Assembly: GCA_035547915.1 (NCBI GenBank)
Contig: DASZTS010000094.1
Span: forward strand, 62,001-126,000
Length of the DNA: 64,000 nucleotides
Direction of reading: 5' to 3'
Source: DASSFG01 sp035547915
GTDB lineage: Bacteria > Planctomycetota > Planctomycetia > Pirellulales > JAICIG01
Under the pieces are notes generated by a model, which did not search any database, had not been told where the DNA came from, and saw only the letters and a program-made list of their open reading frames with translations. Both the position numbers and the translations under genes were made by a program. Each line of letters opens with the position of its first letter. Positions within the stretch are counted from its first letter, which is position 1. Positions 34,615 to 44,618 of this stretch are shown piece after piece.

Positions 34615-35736
34615 CTACTCGGCCGACAAAACCCGGCCGACGCCGAACTGGTCGCCCGCTGCGACGGGCATGCCGGCGCGGAAATCGATCTCGACCATCT
34701 TCTCGCTGTGAACCGGCCGGCCCGTTTCGTCGGCCAGTGCCGTAAGGATCTGTTTCCCGGCGGCGTCGATCACTTCGCCCGTCGACGGATAGGCATACTT
34801 GCCGTCCAGGCTGAAGGTCACCCAGCCGGGCTGTTCGCGCAGCGGAATGCTCGTCGTCGGCCGCGGCGGCTCGACCGTATTGTCGAAAACGTGGACGCGT
34901 TGATTGAAGGCGTCGACCACCCAGACCTCTCTTTCGTCGGGCGTCAGGCCGATACCGTGGCTCGGGCAGCCGTGCCGCTTGACCGGCCCGGTTTCGTAAC
35001 CGGCCACTTCGACACGGTGCAGCTTCCTACCCGACGTCAAATCGCCGATTTCGAACCCGAGCAGACCGTTGACGCAGATATACGCACGCGTGCCGCGGCC
35101 GTTGACCGTAAAGGGACGGATGGCGCCGGCGAACGGGCCGATCTCGGCGACGAGGCGGTGCGTGGAGGTATCGGCTGCGAACAAGATCGGCGACTTCAAT
35201 CCGCCCAAAAACATCCGCCGGCCGTCGCGGCTGACGACCGTGTTATGGGCACCGCTTTTGGTCTCGATCGATGTGATCAAGTCGCCGGTCGCGCCGTCGA
35301 TCACATTCCAGGTGTCTTTTTCGAACGATGGAACGTACAGCGATTTTCCGTCGGGCGTGATCGACATGCGGTCGGTGCCGTTGGGAGGCGAGGTCTGCCA
35401 CAGGGTCTGCTCGTTGACCAGGTCGACACAAAAAAGTTTCGATCGAGTGGTGAAGTACAATCTGCCGCTTACCGCGCTGGCGCACACACCCTTGATGTTG
35501 TCGGGCTGCGGTTCGCGGCTGGCGGGCGTGGCGATCCGTTTGACGAAGCGATGACCGTCGTCGATGTCGAAGACCAGGATGCCGGCCCCACCGAACTCCA
35601 GGTAATCGCGAATGCCCGGACAGACGACGTACAAGTAGCGCCGCGCAGATTCTTCCGCCCACGACTGGCTGGGCACCACGAGGAAGATCCCGAGGACGAA
35701 CAACACACGCCGCGCAACTATCGGGCTTTTGATCAT
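34615..35736 (-). CDS. Secreted YVTN-type beta-propeller protein
   Basis: The start at 35736 follows the stop of the upstream deacetylase gene and gives 373 residues beginning with a signal peptide (VARRVLFVLGIFLVVPSQSWA). An ORF start at 35868 would overlap the previous gene and lacks a leader. Repeats of 40-45 residues have the YVTN/SMP-30-like pattern (MSITPDGKSLYVPSFEKDTWNVID; VVSRDGRRMFLGG; VTFSLDGKYAYPST). No catalytic residues are evident. It is the last gene of a three-gene unit with an exported MsrB and an exported deacetylase. The role is probably protein or ligand binding in the periplasm. Confidence 0.78.
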   Translation of the reverse strand: MIKSPIVARRVLFVLGIFLVVPSQSWAEESARRYLYVVCPGIRDYLEFGGAGILVFDIDDGHRFVKRIATPASREPQPDNIKGVCASAVSGRLYFTTRSKLFCVDLVNEQTLWQTSPPNGTDRMSITPDGKSLYVPSFEKDTWNVIDGATGDLITSIETKSGAHNTVVSRDGRRMFLGGLKSPILFAADTSTHRLVAEIGPFAGAIRPFTVNGRGTRAYICVNGLLGFEIGDLTSGRKLHRVEVAGYETGPVKRHGCPSHGIGLTPDEREVWVVDAFNQRVHVFDNTVEPPRPTTSIPLREQPGWVTFSLDGKYAYPSTGEVIDAAGKQILTALADETGRPVHSEKMVEIDFRAGMPVAAGDQFGVGRVLSAE

Positions 35737-35753
35737 CTTAGGTGGAACCAGGT

Positions 35754-37271
35754 TCAATGCTTTGTCGCGGTAGCAAGCAGGGCGGGCTTGAGGGTCCAGG
35801 CTTGCCGCTTGGCCAACTCCATCATGGCCGGCGCGCGGAAACCGGGTGGAAAGATGACCCATCCCCACAGCCGCGCGTCATCCTCGGCCACGTAATCGGC
35901 CGCCGCCAGGCGAGCCCGCTTGAGCGTGACCGACTCGGGTGGCTCGCGCCCCTCGACAAGCGTAGCTGCGACGTTGGCAAGCGCGACCAGATAACTCTCC
36001 GGGGACACAGGCTTGCTGCCGAGCCAGACCGTGCTGGGGACGCGGCCCTGTCGATCGACGAAGTCCGCCACATCCACGGTCGTGCGGGCGAATTGCGACC
36101 AGTCGACCGTCAACTCGTCGGGAAAAGAAGTTCCCGCTTCCGTCGGCCCAAGCGGTGTGGTATCGAACAGCAACGGACGGTCCACCTTATCGACTACGGT
36201 GGCCACATATCGGTTCAGCAGCCAAAAGATCTCGCTGGCTGCGAGGGCAAATTCTGGATGCCGTTGGAAGGTTACATCGATCGTCACGCGCTCGGCGACC
36301 ATTTTGACGGCAGCCTTCGAAAGACTCCTGGCCCGTGCTCGGTCGACGTATAACTTCGCGGCCTCCGAGGCGGTGACGAACCGGACATCGTCGAAGCCGC
36401 GGATGAAACGGATGTAGCTCTCGAACGTTCGCCAAGCCACCGCCGATTCTTCGGGCGATTTTCGTGGCGGCAAGACCCATTTCTCGCGGGGCGGGTTCGC
36501 ACCCGCACGAAAATTCACGCCGTCCCAGAACTCCTTGTGTACGAACTCGCACGGATGGTAGTAGATGCTCACCACACCGCCGCCTTCGTCGTGCAGCACA
36601 CGGCGCGCCTGTTCGAAGCGGTCTTCGGCGGCCCGCAGATCGTGGTCGCCGTTGAGTCCGGTGCGCAGGGTGTGCGCCAACTTATAGAGGGTGAGTATGC
36701 CGCAGTAATAGTGTGGCCGACTGTCGAGCTTGACGTGATCGCCCGCGTCGAGATAGACGCCCATCCGCCAATTCCGCAAACCGCCGAACGACTGGGGCGC
36801 CCAGGAACTGCCCGGCTGGCCGTAACAAGTCGGGGCCTGTCCCAGAATGCGTTCTACGTCGGCGCGGCCGGCTCCTTCGCGACGTTCGAACTCGGCCACT
36901 CCCGCATCCCAGCCGAGGTCCGACAAGTACATGGCTGGGGTGGGTTGCACGCTATGCCAGTTCGAATGGTAGCCGATCTCGTGTTTCTTGAGAGCAGCCA
37001 GAACATCGAATCGCTCGCGCCGTTCGAGCGTGCGGGCCTTCTCGCCCACAACCTTGAACGTGGCGCGGATGCCCTGGTCCGTGAGAAACTCGGCCAGCTT
37101 CAGGGCCGCGTCGTCGCTGGCCGGTAGCAGATAATCCTCCGTGTCAAACCACAAGATCACATAAACGCGCGCGGAACCTGTGAGTTCGCCGGCCGCCGGT
37201 TGAGCCCGCGCAGAGGAAGCGATCGCCAGCAGGGCAATCAGTACAAACGGCCAGCGGACACGAACGTGCAT
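35754..37271 (-). CDS. Secreted NodB-like deacetylase domain protein
   Basis: A 505-residue protein with a signal peptide (residues 1-23, ending SARA). A divergent NodB fold follows: FDTED (42-46) takes the place of TFDDG, and HSNWH (102-106) matches the H-S/T-x-x-H metal motif. CYGQPGSSWAPQS later resembles the motif 3 region, and YYHPCEFVHKEFWD carries another conserved His. The C-terminal 180 residues are a separate domain of unknown type. The ATG follows the MsrB stop by one base, so translation is coupled. Family members of this kind act on polysaccharides, but this one could have another amide substrate. Confidence 0.75.
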   Translation of the reverse strand: MHVRVRWPFVLIALLAIASSARAQPAAGELTGSARVYVILWFDTEDYLLPASDDAALKLAEFLTDQGIRATFKVVGEKARTLERRERFDVLAALKKHEIGYHSNWHSVQPTPAMYLSDLGWDAGVAEFERREGAGRADVERILGQAPTCYGQPGSSWAPQSFGGLRNWRMGVYLDAGDHVKLDSRPHYYCGILTLYKLAHTLRTGLNGDHDLRAAEDRFEQARRVLHDEGGGVVSIYYHPCEFVHKEFWDGVNFRAGANPPREKWVLPPRKSPEESAVAWRTFESYIRFIRGFDDVRFVTASEAAKLYVDRARARSLSKAAVKMVAERVTIDVTFQRHPEFALAASEIFWLLNRYVATVVDKVDRPLLFDTTPLGPTEAGTSFPDELTVDWSQFARTTVDVADFVDRQGRVPSTVWLGSKPVSPESYLVALANVAATLVEGREPPESVTLKRARLAAADYVAEDDARLWGWVIFPPGFRAPAMMELAKRQAWTLKPALLATATKH

Positions 37272-37272
37272 G

Positions 37273-37935
37273 CTACGGCCGTGCAGGAGCTTCTGATTTC
37301 TTCTTCGCCGCGGCCTTCTTCGTCGCTTCCTCGAACTTCAACGCGGCCGAATTGATGCAGTACCGCAGACCGGTGGGTTGGGGGCCATCGCCGAAGACAT
37401 GCCCCAGGTGGGCATCGCACCGGGCGCAGGTCACTTCCACCCGCGGCGTCCCGTCGCTGAGATCCTGCGCGGTATCCACCGCTTTCTCTCGCACGGGGGC
37501 ATAAAAACTTGGCCATCCCGTGCCCGATTCAAACTTGGTATCGCTGCCGAATAATTTCGCCCCACAGCAGACGCAACGGTAGTCGCCCGGCCGTTTGTTG
37601 TGGACGTATTTCCCGGTGCCCGCGATCTCGGTCTCTTTCAGGCGCGTCACGCGGTACTGCTGCGGCGTCAAGATCCGCTTCCACTCGCGATCGGTCTTGC
37701 GTACCGGTTCGTCGTCTTCGTCCTCCGTAGAGGATGGCGACTCGCCGCTTTTCGACCGGTTGCTATCCGATTTGTCCGCCGCCGGCTTCTCGCTTTTATC
37801 CGAGGTGCCGGCCGGCTCGCGATCGGCTCCCTTAGGGCCGCCCAGCAGACCGCCCGACGGCATGGCCAAAAGGACGGCCCCGAGCACCGCCGCGAGAAAC
37901 GTCGCACACATCGAACGTCGGAGCATATTCTGCAT
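37273..37935 (-). CDS. msrB: Exported peptide-methionine (R)-S-oxide reductase
   Basis: A 220-residue protein with an N-terminal signal sequence, a charged linker (residues of about 36-80), and a full MsrB domain (83-205). Visible residues are the zinc pairs CVCC (121-124) and CARC (170-173), the FESGTGWPSF substrate loop, HLGHVF, and the catalytic Cys193 in RYCINSAALKF. MsrB reduces methionine-R-sulfoxide in proteins. The resolving Cys is not obvious. The signal sequence indicates an envelope role, repairing exported proteins. AGGAG lies 4 bases before the ATG. The two genes downstream, both for exported proteins, are coupled to it. Confidence 0.9.
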   Translation of the reverse strand: MQNMLRRSMCATFLAAVLGAVLLAMPSGGLLGGPKGADREPAGTSDKSEKPAADKSDSNRSKSGESPSSTEDEDDEPVRKTDREWKRILTPQQYRVTRLKETEIAGTGKYVHNKRPGDYRCVCCGAKLFGSDTKFESGTGWPSFYAPVREKAVDTAQDLSDGTPRVEVTCARCDAHLGHVFGDGPQPTGLRYCINSAALKFEEATKKAAAKKKSEAPARP

Positions 37936-38049
37936 GATCTCCTACTCGTGGTTCCGGCCGGCGCGATAGCGCCAGCATACCCCCGCTGCCGCCGCGCCGC
38001 AATGAAACTGAGGTTGCCAGGGACGGCCCCGTCTGGCATCACGTAGGGC

Positions 38050-39726
38050 ATGACGACGACCGATATTCCCGACACCCATCCACCGGCCGCCGCTGCATCC
38101 GGCCCGCCGGAACCAGATGACAAGCGAAGGCTGCTCGCGGGAATCCGGGTTACCAGTTTTGGCACGCTCGCCAGCCGCGTGCTAGGCATGGTGCGCGACA
38201 TGGCCACCGCGGCGTTGCTGGGCCTGGCCGGCGACGGCGTCATGGATGCCTTCGTGATCGCCTTTCGCATCCCGAATTTTTGTCGCCGGCTGTTCGGCGA
38301 GGGGGCTCTCGCCGCGAGCTATCTGCCCGTTCTCTCGCAGAAGCTCGAACAGGACCGCACAGCGGCCTGGCAGGTCGTCAGCGTCGTGCTTGTCTGGTTG
38401 AGCGCGGTGTTGGCCGCGGTGGTGATACTGGCCGAGGCGGGTTGCCTGGGACTGTGGTGGTTGTACGGCGATCGGCCCGGCGTGGGCCTGCTGCTGGGAC
38501 TGACGGCGACCATGTTGCCATATCTGTTCTTTATCTGCCTGGCGGCTCAGGTCGCCGGCACGTTGCACGCGCTGGCCCATTTCAGCACGCCGGCGCTCGC
38601 CCCCACGCTGCTCAACATTTGCTGGCTGATCGCCGTCTGGTTCGTCGCCCCGCGGTTCGCACTCTCCAAGGAAACGCAGGCCTATATCCTGGCCGGTTCG
38701 GTCTTGTCGGCGGGGGTGCTGCAACTCGTATCGCAGTTGCCCATGCTCTGGTCGCTCGGTTTTCGCTTCGATTACAACTGGCCGACCAGTCGCCGGGCGG
38801 TGTGGCAGATCGTGGCTTCATTGACGCCGATGGTGTTGGGGTTGGCGATCACGCAGATCAATACGTTGTGCGACAGCCTGCTGGCCTGGGCATTGGCGGC
38901 ACCCGGCGAGACGTCGGCGACCGTCCCTTGGCTGGGAGATGCCGTGACCTATCCGCTCCGCAGCGGGGCCGCAGCGGCTATCTACTACGGCGAGAGGCTC
39001 TATCAGTTTCCACTCGGTCTGCTGGGCATGGCGGTGGCGACGGTCATCTTCCCGGCCCTGAGCCGCCACGCCGCGCGCGGCGAACGCGACCGACTCGCCG
39101 ACGACCTGACACTCGGTCTGCAACTCGTGCTCTTTCTCGGCTTACCAGCGGGCGCCGGCCTGGTGTTGCTCAGCGATCCGCTGGCCAGGCTGCTGTTCGA
39201 GCACGGCGAGTTTACGGCCGACGACGCGGCCCGCGTGGCCCGCATGATCGCCTGCTATGGTTTGGGCGTGTGGGCTTATTGCGCCCTGCCGGTCATCGTG
39301 CGCGGCTTTTATGCTCTGGGCGACCTGCGTACGCCGGTCAAGGCCGGCTTGGCGGCGATGCTGGCGAACCTGGCAATGAACCTGGCGCTGCTTTGGCCGA
39401 TGGCCGAAGCCGGACTGGCGCTGGCCACCTCGCTGTCGGCGATTCTGCAACTGGCATTTCTCGTGCTCCTGTTCTCCCGCAAGTTTGCAGCCCTGCGCTG
39501 GCGCGAATTGGCACGCACGCTGGCCACGACGCTCGCCGCGACTCTCGCCCTCTTCGCCGCGGGCGGAGCCGCGCTGTGGCTCGCTCCCCACGATCTGCGA
39601 CTCGGCGCGGAACTGGTCAGCGTGTTCCTACCCATCGTCGCGGGTGGTGCCGCATTCCTGGCGGTGAGCTGGTTGTTTCGCGCGCCCGAGTTGTCGCTAC
39701 TCATCGGCAGAACACGGCGATCGTAA
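38050..39726 (+). CDS. murJ: Lipid II flippase MurJ (MviN)
   Basis: A 558-residue multipass membrane protein with about 14 helices. The start region RVTSFGTLASRVLGMVRD is the MurJ/MviN signature that includes the Arg needed in the central cavity, followed by GDGVMDAFVIAFRIPNFCRRLFGEGALAASYLPV in pieces typical of the family. Other family blocks are RSGAAAAIYYGERLYQFPL and LLFEHGEFTADDAARVA. MurJ moves lipid II across the inner membrane for peptidoglycan synthesis, and is retained in planctomycetes. It is divergent from msrB, with a 114-bp gap, and convergent with putA. Confidence 0.92.
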   Translation: MTTTDIPDTHPPAAAASGPPEPDDKRRLLAGIRVTSFGTLASRVLGMVRDMATAALLGLAGDGVMDAFVIAFRIPNFCRRLFGEGALAASYLPVLSQKLEQDRTAAWQVVSVVLVWLSAVLAAVVILAEAGCLGLWWLYGDRPGVGLLLGLTATMLPYLFFICLAAQVAGTLHALAHFSTPALAPTLLNICWLIAVWFVAPRFALSKETQAYILAGSVLSAGVLQLVSQLPMLWSLGFRFDYNWPTSRRAVWQIVASLTPMVLGLAITQINTLCDSLLAWALAAPGETSATVPWLGDAVTYPLRSGAAAAIYYGERLYQFPLGLLGMAVATVIFPALSRHAARGERDRLADDLTLGLQLVLFLGLPAGAGLVLLSDPLARLLFEHGEFTADDAARVARMIACYGLGVWAYCALPVIVRGFYALGDLRTPVKAGLAAMLANLAMNLALLWPMAEAGLALATSLSAILQLAFLVLLFSRKFAALRWRELARTLATTLAATLALFAAGGAALWLAPHDLRLGAELVSVFLPIVAGGAAFLAVSWLFRAPELSLLIGRTRRS

Positions 39727-39749
39727 ACTGCGTGCCCGCTCGTCAAACG

Positions 39750-42700
39750 TTACTCGCCCGCTTGTTGACCGGTTGGACCGCCGCTCGCCGGGGCGAAGCC
39801 GCGACGCAAGGTATTCTCCGTGATAGTGCGCGGAAGGACGAATTGCAGCAGATAATCTCGCCCGCCCGCCTGGCTGCCGATGCCAGACATCTTGAATCCG
39901 CCGAATGGCTGTCGCCCGACCAGCGCACCCGTGATCCCGCGGTTGAGATAGAGATTGCCGACGAGCAGCTCGCGCGCGGCACGCTCGAGGTGCGCCGGGC
40001 TGCGGGAAAACAGGCCGCCCGTTAGCGCGTATTCGGTTCCATTGAAGATGGTGAACGCCTCGTCGAGATCTCGGGCGCGAATCACCGCTAGCACCGGCCC
40101 GAAGATCTCCTCCTGCGCCAAGCGAGAATCGGGAGGAACGTCGGCGAAGATATGTGGGCCGACGAAGAAGCCCCGCTCGGCCAGCGGACCTACGTCGATC
40201 GCCAGGATCTCCCGCGCTTCGCGGCGGCCGATCGCGATGTATTGATGGACGCGGTCGTATGCGTCGACGTCGATCACCGGCCCGACGCTGCTCGCCGGAT
40301 CCTCGGCGGATCCGACTTGCAGGCTGCGCGCGGCTTCGACCAACCGGCCGACGAACGCGTCGTACACTTCCGCCAAAACGATCACACGCGAACAAGCCGA
40401 GCATTTTTGCCCCTGGTAGCCGAACGCGCTTTTGACCACCCCCAGCACCGCCTCGTCGAGATCGGCGTCGTCGTCGACGATGATGGCGTTCTTGCCGCCC
40501 ATCTCGGCGATCACGCGTTTGACCTGGCCGATGCCGGAGGCCGAGACTTCCGCGGCCCGCCGGTTGATCGCCAGACCCACGCCGCGCGACCCCGTGAAAG
40601 CGATCAGTGCCGTATCGGGATGTTCGACCAACCGCGCTCCGGCCACTTCGCCTTTGCCCGGCAGGTAATGCAACACACCCTGGGGCAGACCGACGTCGTC
40701 ACCCGCAAAGACTTCCATCAGCTTCGCGGCGATGATCGGCGATTGCTCGGCCGGCTTCATGATCACTGTATTGCCCGTAGCGAGCGCGGCCGTCGTCATG
40801 CCCGTGAGAATGGCCAAGGGAAAATTCCATGGCGCGATCACGGCTGTCACACCGCGTGGCACGTGCACGAACCGGTTCTCTTCGCCCGGCACATCGACGC
40901 CCCCAGGTCCTTGCAACAAGACGGCTTCGCGGGCATAGAACTCGCAGAAGTCGATCGCCTCACAGATATCAGCGTCGGCCTCACGCCATCCCTTGCCGCA
41001 TTCAAACACCTCCCAAGCGGCCAATTCGAAGCGGCGGCGGCGCAGAACGCCGGCGGCGCGGCGCAGAACGGCGGCCCGCACCTCGGCGCCCAGACCGCTC
41101 CAAGCGGGCAATGCCCGTTTGGCCGCGGCCACCGCCTGATCGACATGCTCGGACGTAGCGGCGGCGCTCGTTCCCACCACGCGGTGTCGGTTGGAGGGAT
41201 CGATCGACGACAACCGCTCCTCGGTATCGACCGACCGGCCGTCGATGCGGAGCGGTTGGTGCCGGCCGAGCTGTCGGCCGACTTCGGCCAGTGCTGTCCG
41301 CATCGCTTGGCGATTCTCCTCGCGGGCAAAATCTGCCACCGGCTCGTTGGCGAATCCAGGCAGGTCGCCTCGCTCCTCGTTGGGCCCCAACTCTCGCATC
41401 GGGCCACCAGGGACCGGACGCATGTCGCGGCGCGTTGAAGATCTTTCGAGCGGGTTCATAAGCAGTGTCTCCGGCGATATCTCTTCGGCGAAGCTGGCCC
41501 TCAGAAACGAATCGTTTGACGTGTTTTCGAGCAGTCGACGTACCAGGTACGCCATGCCCGGTATCAGCTCACCGTAGGGCATGTAGATCCGCATGCGATA
41601 GCCCAGGTCGATGAGGGCGCTCTTCTCCTGGTCGCCCATGCCATAGAGCATCTGCAGCTCGCAGGCGCTCGGAGGCAAGCCGAGGTGCCGCGAGACCGCG
41701 ATGCCGTGGGCCAGCGATCGGATGTTGTGGCTGCCGAGCGCCGTCTTCAACACGCCGTCGTGTCGCAACAAGTATCGTGTGAGTTGCTCGAAATTCGCAT
41801 CCGATTGCCACTTCTCTTGCCAGACCGGCACGGGCCAGCCGACCGACTGCGCGTGGATCGTCTCGTAGTCCCAATAGGCGCCCTTCACGAGCCGCACCCA
41901 GACCGGCGTGCCGCGCTCGCGGGCCCAGTCGCACAGCGCCCGCACGTCGTCGGCCGCATCGCGCAGGTAGGCCTGGATGACGATGCCGACGTGTGGCCAG
42001 TCGCGAAACTCGGGCTCGGCCAACACCTGACGGAAGATGCGGAGCGTGAGATCCTTCGCCTGGTACGACTCCATGTCGACGTGCACGTGGGCCCGATGCT
42101 GACGGGCCAGCCGCAACAGGGGACGCAGTCGCCGCCCGACGCGCTCGACGGTTCCCTCCGGATCGATCGGGTCGAAACGGCTATCGAGCGCCGAGAGCTT
42201 TATCGACACGTTCACCCGCGGCAGCTCTTGCAGACCGGCGCGGTCGATCTGCGGGACCTCGGGCCAGGCATTCACCGTCGGACCGATCCCCTCGATGAGC
42301 CCGAGATAGAGTCGCCAATAATGGTCAGCTTCCACCTCGCTGGCGACCGCTTCGCCCAAAATATCGAGCGTGAAGGCGCGGCGGAGCTTGCGTTCTCGCA
42401 TCGCCGCGGCCAGCACTTCGGCGGTGTTGGCGCCGGCGATGAACCGTCGGGCATGCCCCATGGCGTTGCGCCGCGCGGCGATGGCCAACGCGCGGCCGAC
42501 GAGCGAGTCGGGCGTCGCCGCGGCCAATGCCAGGCGAGCCGCACCGGGAAGGTACCGCTCGACATCGTGAAAGTATTCGTGCAGGTGGCCCACCAGGCCC
42601 GCGGTGCTGGTGAGCATCGGCAGCACGTCGATGAAGCGAAACATCTGCACCTTGACCGCCTCGTCGCGCATGGCCCAGGCCATGATGCGGTCGTCCCACC

Positions 42701-42923
42701 AGCGGCGTTCGAAGAGGTTCGCTTTACGCCGGTCGAGGTGCGCGAAGACGTATTGCCCCACCTCGCGCGTCGTGCGCTCGATCTTTTCGAGCTCCCGCGG
42801 GCTCAGTTCGTCGAGTTTCGTAAACTCTTCGTTCACCTGGATGGGCATTCCTTCGCGATCGAGTCTCGGCGGTTCCGTCGATTGCCGCCGTGGAAATTGT
42901 ACGCGCATGCGGACACCGTCCAT
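39750..42923 (-). CDS. putA: Bifunctional proline dehydrogenase / glutamate-semialdehyde dehydrogenase
   Basis: A 1057-residue PutA of the short type, without an N-terminal DNA-binding domain or C-terminal extra domain. ATG 42923 is supported by AAGG 6 bases upstream. The proline dehydrogenase barrel covers about residues 110-480: NVSIKLSALDSRFDP, HVHVDMES, VWVRLVKGAYWDYE and the FAD/substrate region YMPYGELIPGMAYLVRRLLEN in parts. The aldehyde dehydrogenase half has APWNFPLAI, the general-base Glu in IAEMGGKNA, and the catalytic Cys in YQGQKCSACSR. The two active sites convert proline to glutamate with channelling of the semialdehyde. It is convergent with murJ. Confidence 0.95.
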   Translation of the reverse strand: MDGVRMRVQFPRRQSTEPPRLDREGMPIQVNEEFTKLDELSPRELEKIERTTREVGQYVFAHLDRRKANLFERRWWDDRIMAWAMRDEAVKVQMFRFIDVLPMLTSTAGLVGHLHEYFHDVERYLPGAARLALAAATPDSLVGRALAIAARRNAMGHARRFIAGANTAEVLAAAMRERKLRRAFTLDILGEAVASEVEADHYWRLYLGLIEGIGPTVNAWPEVPQIDRAGLQELPRVNVSIKLSALDSRFDPIDPEGTVERVGRRLRPLLRLARQHRAHVHVDMESYQAKDLTLRIFRQVLAEPEFRDWPHVGIVIQAYLRDAADDVRALCDWARERGTPVWVRLVKGAYWDYETIHAQSVGWPVPVWQEKWQSDANFEQLTRYLLRHDGVLKTALGSHNIRSLAHGIAVSRHLGLPPSACELQMLYGMGDQEKSALIDLGYRMRIYMPYGELIPGMAYLVRRLLENTSNDSFLRASFAEEISPETLLMNPLERSSTRRDMRPVPGGPMRELGPNEERGDLPGFANEPVADFAREENRQAMRTALAEVGRQLGRHQPLRIDGRSVDTEERLSSIDPSNRHRVVGTSAAATSEHVDQAVAAAKRALPAWSGLGAEVRAAVLRRAAGVLRRRRFELAAWEVFECGKGWREADADICEAIDFCEFYAREAVLLQGPGGVDVPGEENRFVHVPRGVTAVIAPWNFPLAILTGMTTAALATGNTVIMKPAEQSPIIAAKLMEVFAGDDVGLPQGVLHYLPGKGEVAGARLVEHPDTALIAFTGSRGVGLAINRRAAEVSASGIGQVKRVIAEMGGKNAIIVDDDADLDEAVLGVVKSAFGYQGQKCSACSRVIVLAEVYDAFVGRLVEAARSLQVGSAEDPASSVGPVIDVDAYDRVHQYIAIGRREAREILAIDVGPLAERGFFVGPHIFADVPPDSRLAQEEIFGPVLAVIRARDLDEAFTIFNGTEYALTGGLFSRSPAHLERAARELLVGNLYLNRGITGALVGRQPFGGFKMSGIGSQAGGRDYLLQFVLPRTITENTLRRGFAPASGGPTGQQAGE

Positions 42924-43119
42924 CTACCACCTTTGGGGAGGATTTCGCAAGTGGCGGGAATCGGCGATTCGATCGCGGGGCTGGTCGTTCCGTCCGAAGC
43001 TTGATTCCAAGCCAGTGCGAACTTAGAGTCGAGCCCGGGTCTTTCGGCCGTACGGTTTGCACACCGACCCGCCAAAGCACCTTGAACGACAACCTGTTTT
43101 TGCTGCAAAGAAGGCGGCC

Positions 43120-44358
43120 ATGCGCGATTCTCGAAGGTTCGATCGGCGAACGGTGATTGGCACGGCCGCCGCGAGTTTGGGTTGGCTGGCACAGACAGTC
43201 GCTCAGGCGGAAGAACGCGTCGGCGACGACGCGCCAGTCAGGCCCCGCGAATCGATCAAGGTCACGCGGCTCGAAACGTACAAGGTTAAACCGCGCTGGC
43301 TGTTCCTCAAGGTGCATACCAATGCCGGCATCGTCGGATTGGGAGAGCCGATCGTCGAAGGTCGGGCCGACACGGTGGCTGAGGCGGTGCGAGAGATCGA
43401 GCCGTATCTCGTCGGCAAGGACCCACGTCGGGTGGCCCACCATTGGCAGGCCATCTATCGGCAGGCGTTCTATCGCGGTGGGCCGGTGCTGACCAGCGCG
43501 CTCAGCGGCATCGATATGGCGCTGTGGGACATCAAGGGCAAGGCGCTCGGCGTGCCTGTCTACGAACTGCTGGGCGGACCGACGCGCGATCGCGTGCGGG
43601 TCTATGCCCACGCCCGCTCACCCGCCACGCTGCGGCAAGGACTGGCGAAAGGATTCACGGCCTTCAAGACGGTGCCCGCCAAGCGGCGGCCGAGCCGTTA
43701 TGTCGAGTCGCCGGCCGAGATCCGCTACTCGGCCGACCGGTTCGCCGAACTGCGTGACATCGCCGGCGACGACATCGACCTGGCGATCGACTTCCACGGC
43801 GCGCTCAGCCCGGCCAACGCCAAGCTGCTCATCAAGGCACTCGAACCGTACCAACCGATGTTCGTCGAAGAGCCCTGTCAGGCACAGAACCACGACGTGA
43901 TGGCCGACATCGCCCGTGGCACGCACCTGCCGATCGCCACCGGCGAGCGGGTGTTCACCAAGTGGGGGTTTCGCGAAGTGCTGGAGAAGCGGGCTGCCAC
44001 CATCTTGCAGCCCGACCTGTGCCATGCCGGCGGCATCACCGAAGTGCGCCTCATCGCCGGCATGGCCGAAGCGTATTATGCGGCAATCGCACCGCACAAC
44101 CCGCTGGGGCCGATCTCGCTCGCCGCGGGCGTGCAGATGGCGGCCTCGATTCCGAACTTTTTCTGCCAGGAGCAGGTATCGCTCGGTGAAGGCTACTTGC
44201 GGCGGCCCTTCACCCTGCGAGACGGCTATCTCGACCTGCCGACCGGACCCGGTCTGGGCATCGAACTTGACGACGACGCGGTCGCCGAAAAGTTGGGGCA
44301 CGATTGGCACACGCCCGAGCATTACGACGAGGACGACGGCTCTGTGCTCGATTGGTAA
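43120..44358 (+). CDS. Enolase-superfamily sugar-acid dehydratase (D-galactonate dehydratase-like), exported
   Basis: ATG 43120 is preferred (AAGG 5 bases upstream), giving 412 residues that begin with a Tat-like leader (RRFDRRTVIGTAAASLGWL). The mature part is a mandelate racemase/muconate-lactonizing-type enzyme: capping domain ITRLETYKV-like start, then ALSGIDMALWDIKGKALGVPVYELLGG, metal ligands in DLAIDFHGALSP and MFVEEPCQAQN, then PIATGERVFTKWGF. The HxHG-type and EEP arrangement fits D-galactonate dehydratase (DgoD), which gives 2-keto-3-deoxygalactonate. A twin-arginine leader on such an enzyme is common in planctomycete annotation but unusual in other bacteria. The exact sugar acid is not proved. 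Confidence 0.85.
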   Translation: MRDSRRFDRRTVIGTAAASLGWLAQTVAQAEERVGDDAPVRPRESIKVTRLETYKVKPRWLFLKVHTNAGIVGLGEPIVEGRADTVAEAVREIEPYLVGKDPRRVAHHWQAIYRQAFYRGGPVLTSALSGIDMALWDIKGKALGVPVYELLGGPTRDRVRVYAHARSPATLRQGLAKGFTAFKTVPAKRRPSRYVESPAEIRYSADRFAELRDIAGDDIDLAIDFHGALSPANAKLLIKALEPYQPMFVEEPCQAQNHDVMADIARGTHLPIATGERVFTKWGFREVLEKRAATILQPDLCHAGGITEVRLIAGMAEAYYAAIAPHNPLGPISLAAGVQMAASIPNFFCQEQVSLGEGYLRRPFTLRDGYLDLPTGPGLGIELDDDAVAEKLGHDWHTPEHYDEDDGSVLDW

Positions 44359-44618
44359 AGACAATCCTCGACAATTTGCAGGACCACGGTGGATCGTCCA
44401 TAAACCCTCAAGTAAAATGCGATCTTTCCGGGTCGCCGTGGTCGACCGTACGCGCAGAAGACCGATCCGACGACCGATTTCGCGATGTTGACCGTTTCGC
44501 GCCAAGCCCGTCCTCGGATAGACTCGCGGAGGCTGGCAAAGTGACGTGTCCGTCTTTGTCGACCTGAGAAGCCTATCGTCACGCTCGAACCAAACCATCC
44601 GTCACGAGGTAGCGTCCG

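Noticed and set aside
34617..34640. CGGCCGACAAAACCCGGCCG resembling the end of the palindromic repeat
   Set aside because: The match stops after about 15 bases, and the sequence is the coding end of the YVTN-type propeller gene.
38280..40025. 581-residue plus-strand ORF overlapping murJ in another frame
   Set aside because: Shares the strand with murJ but lacks any family match, while the murJ frame has clear MviN motifs.
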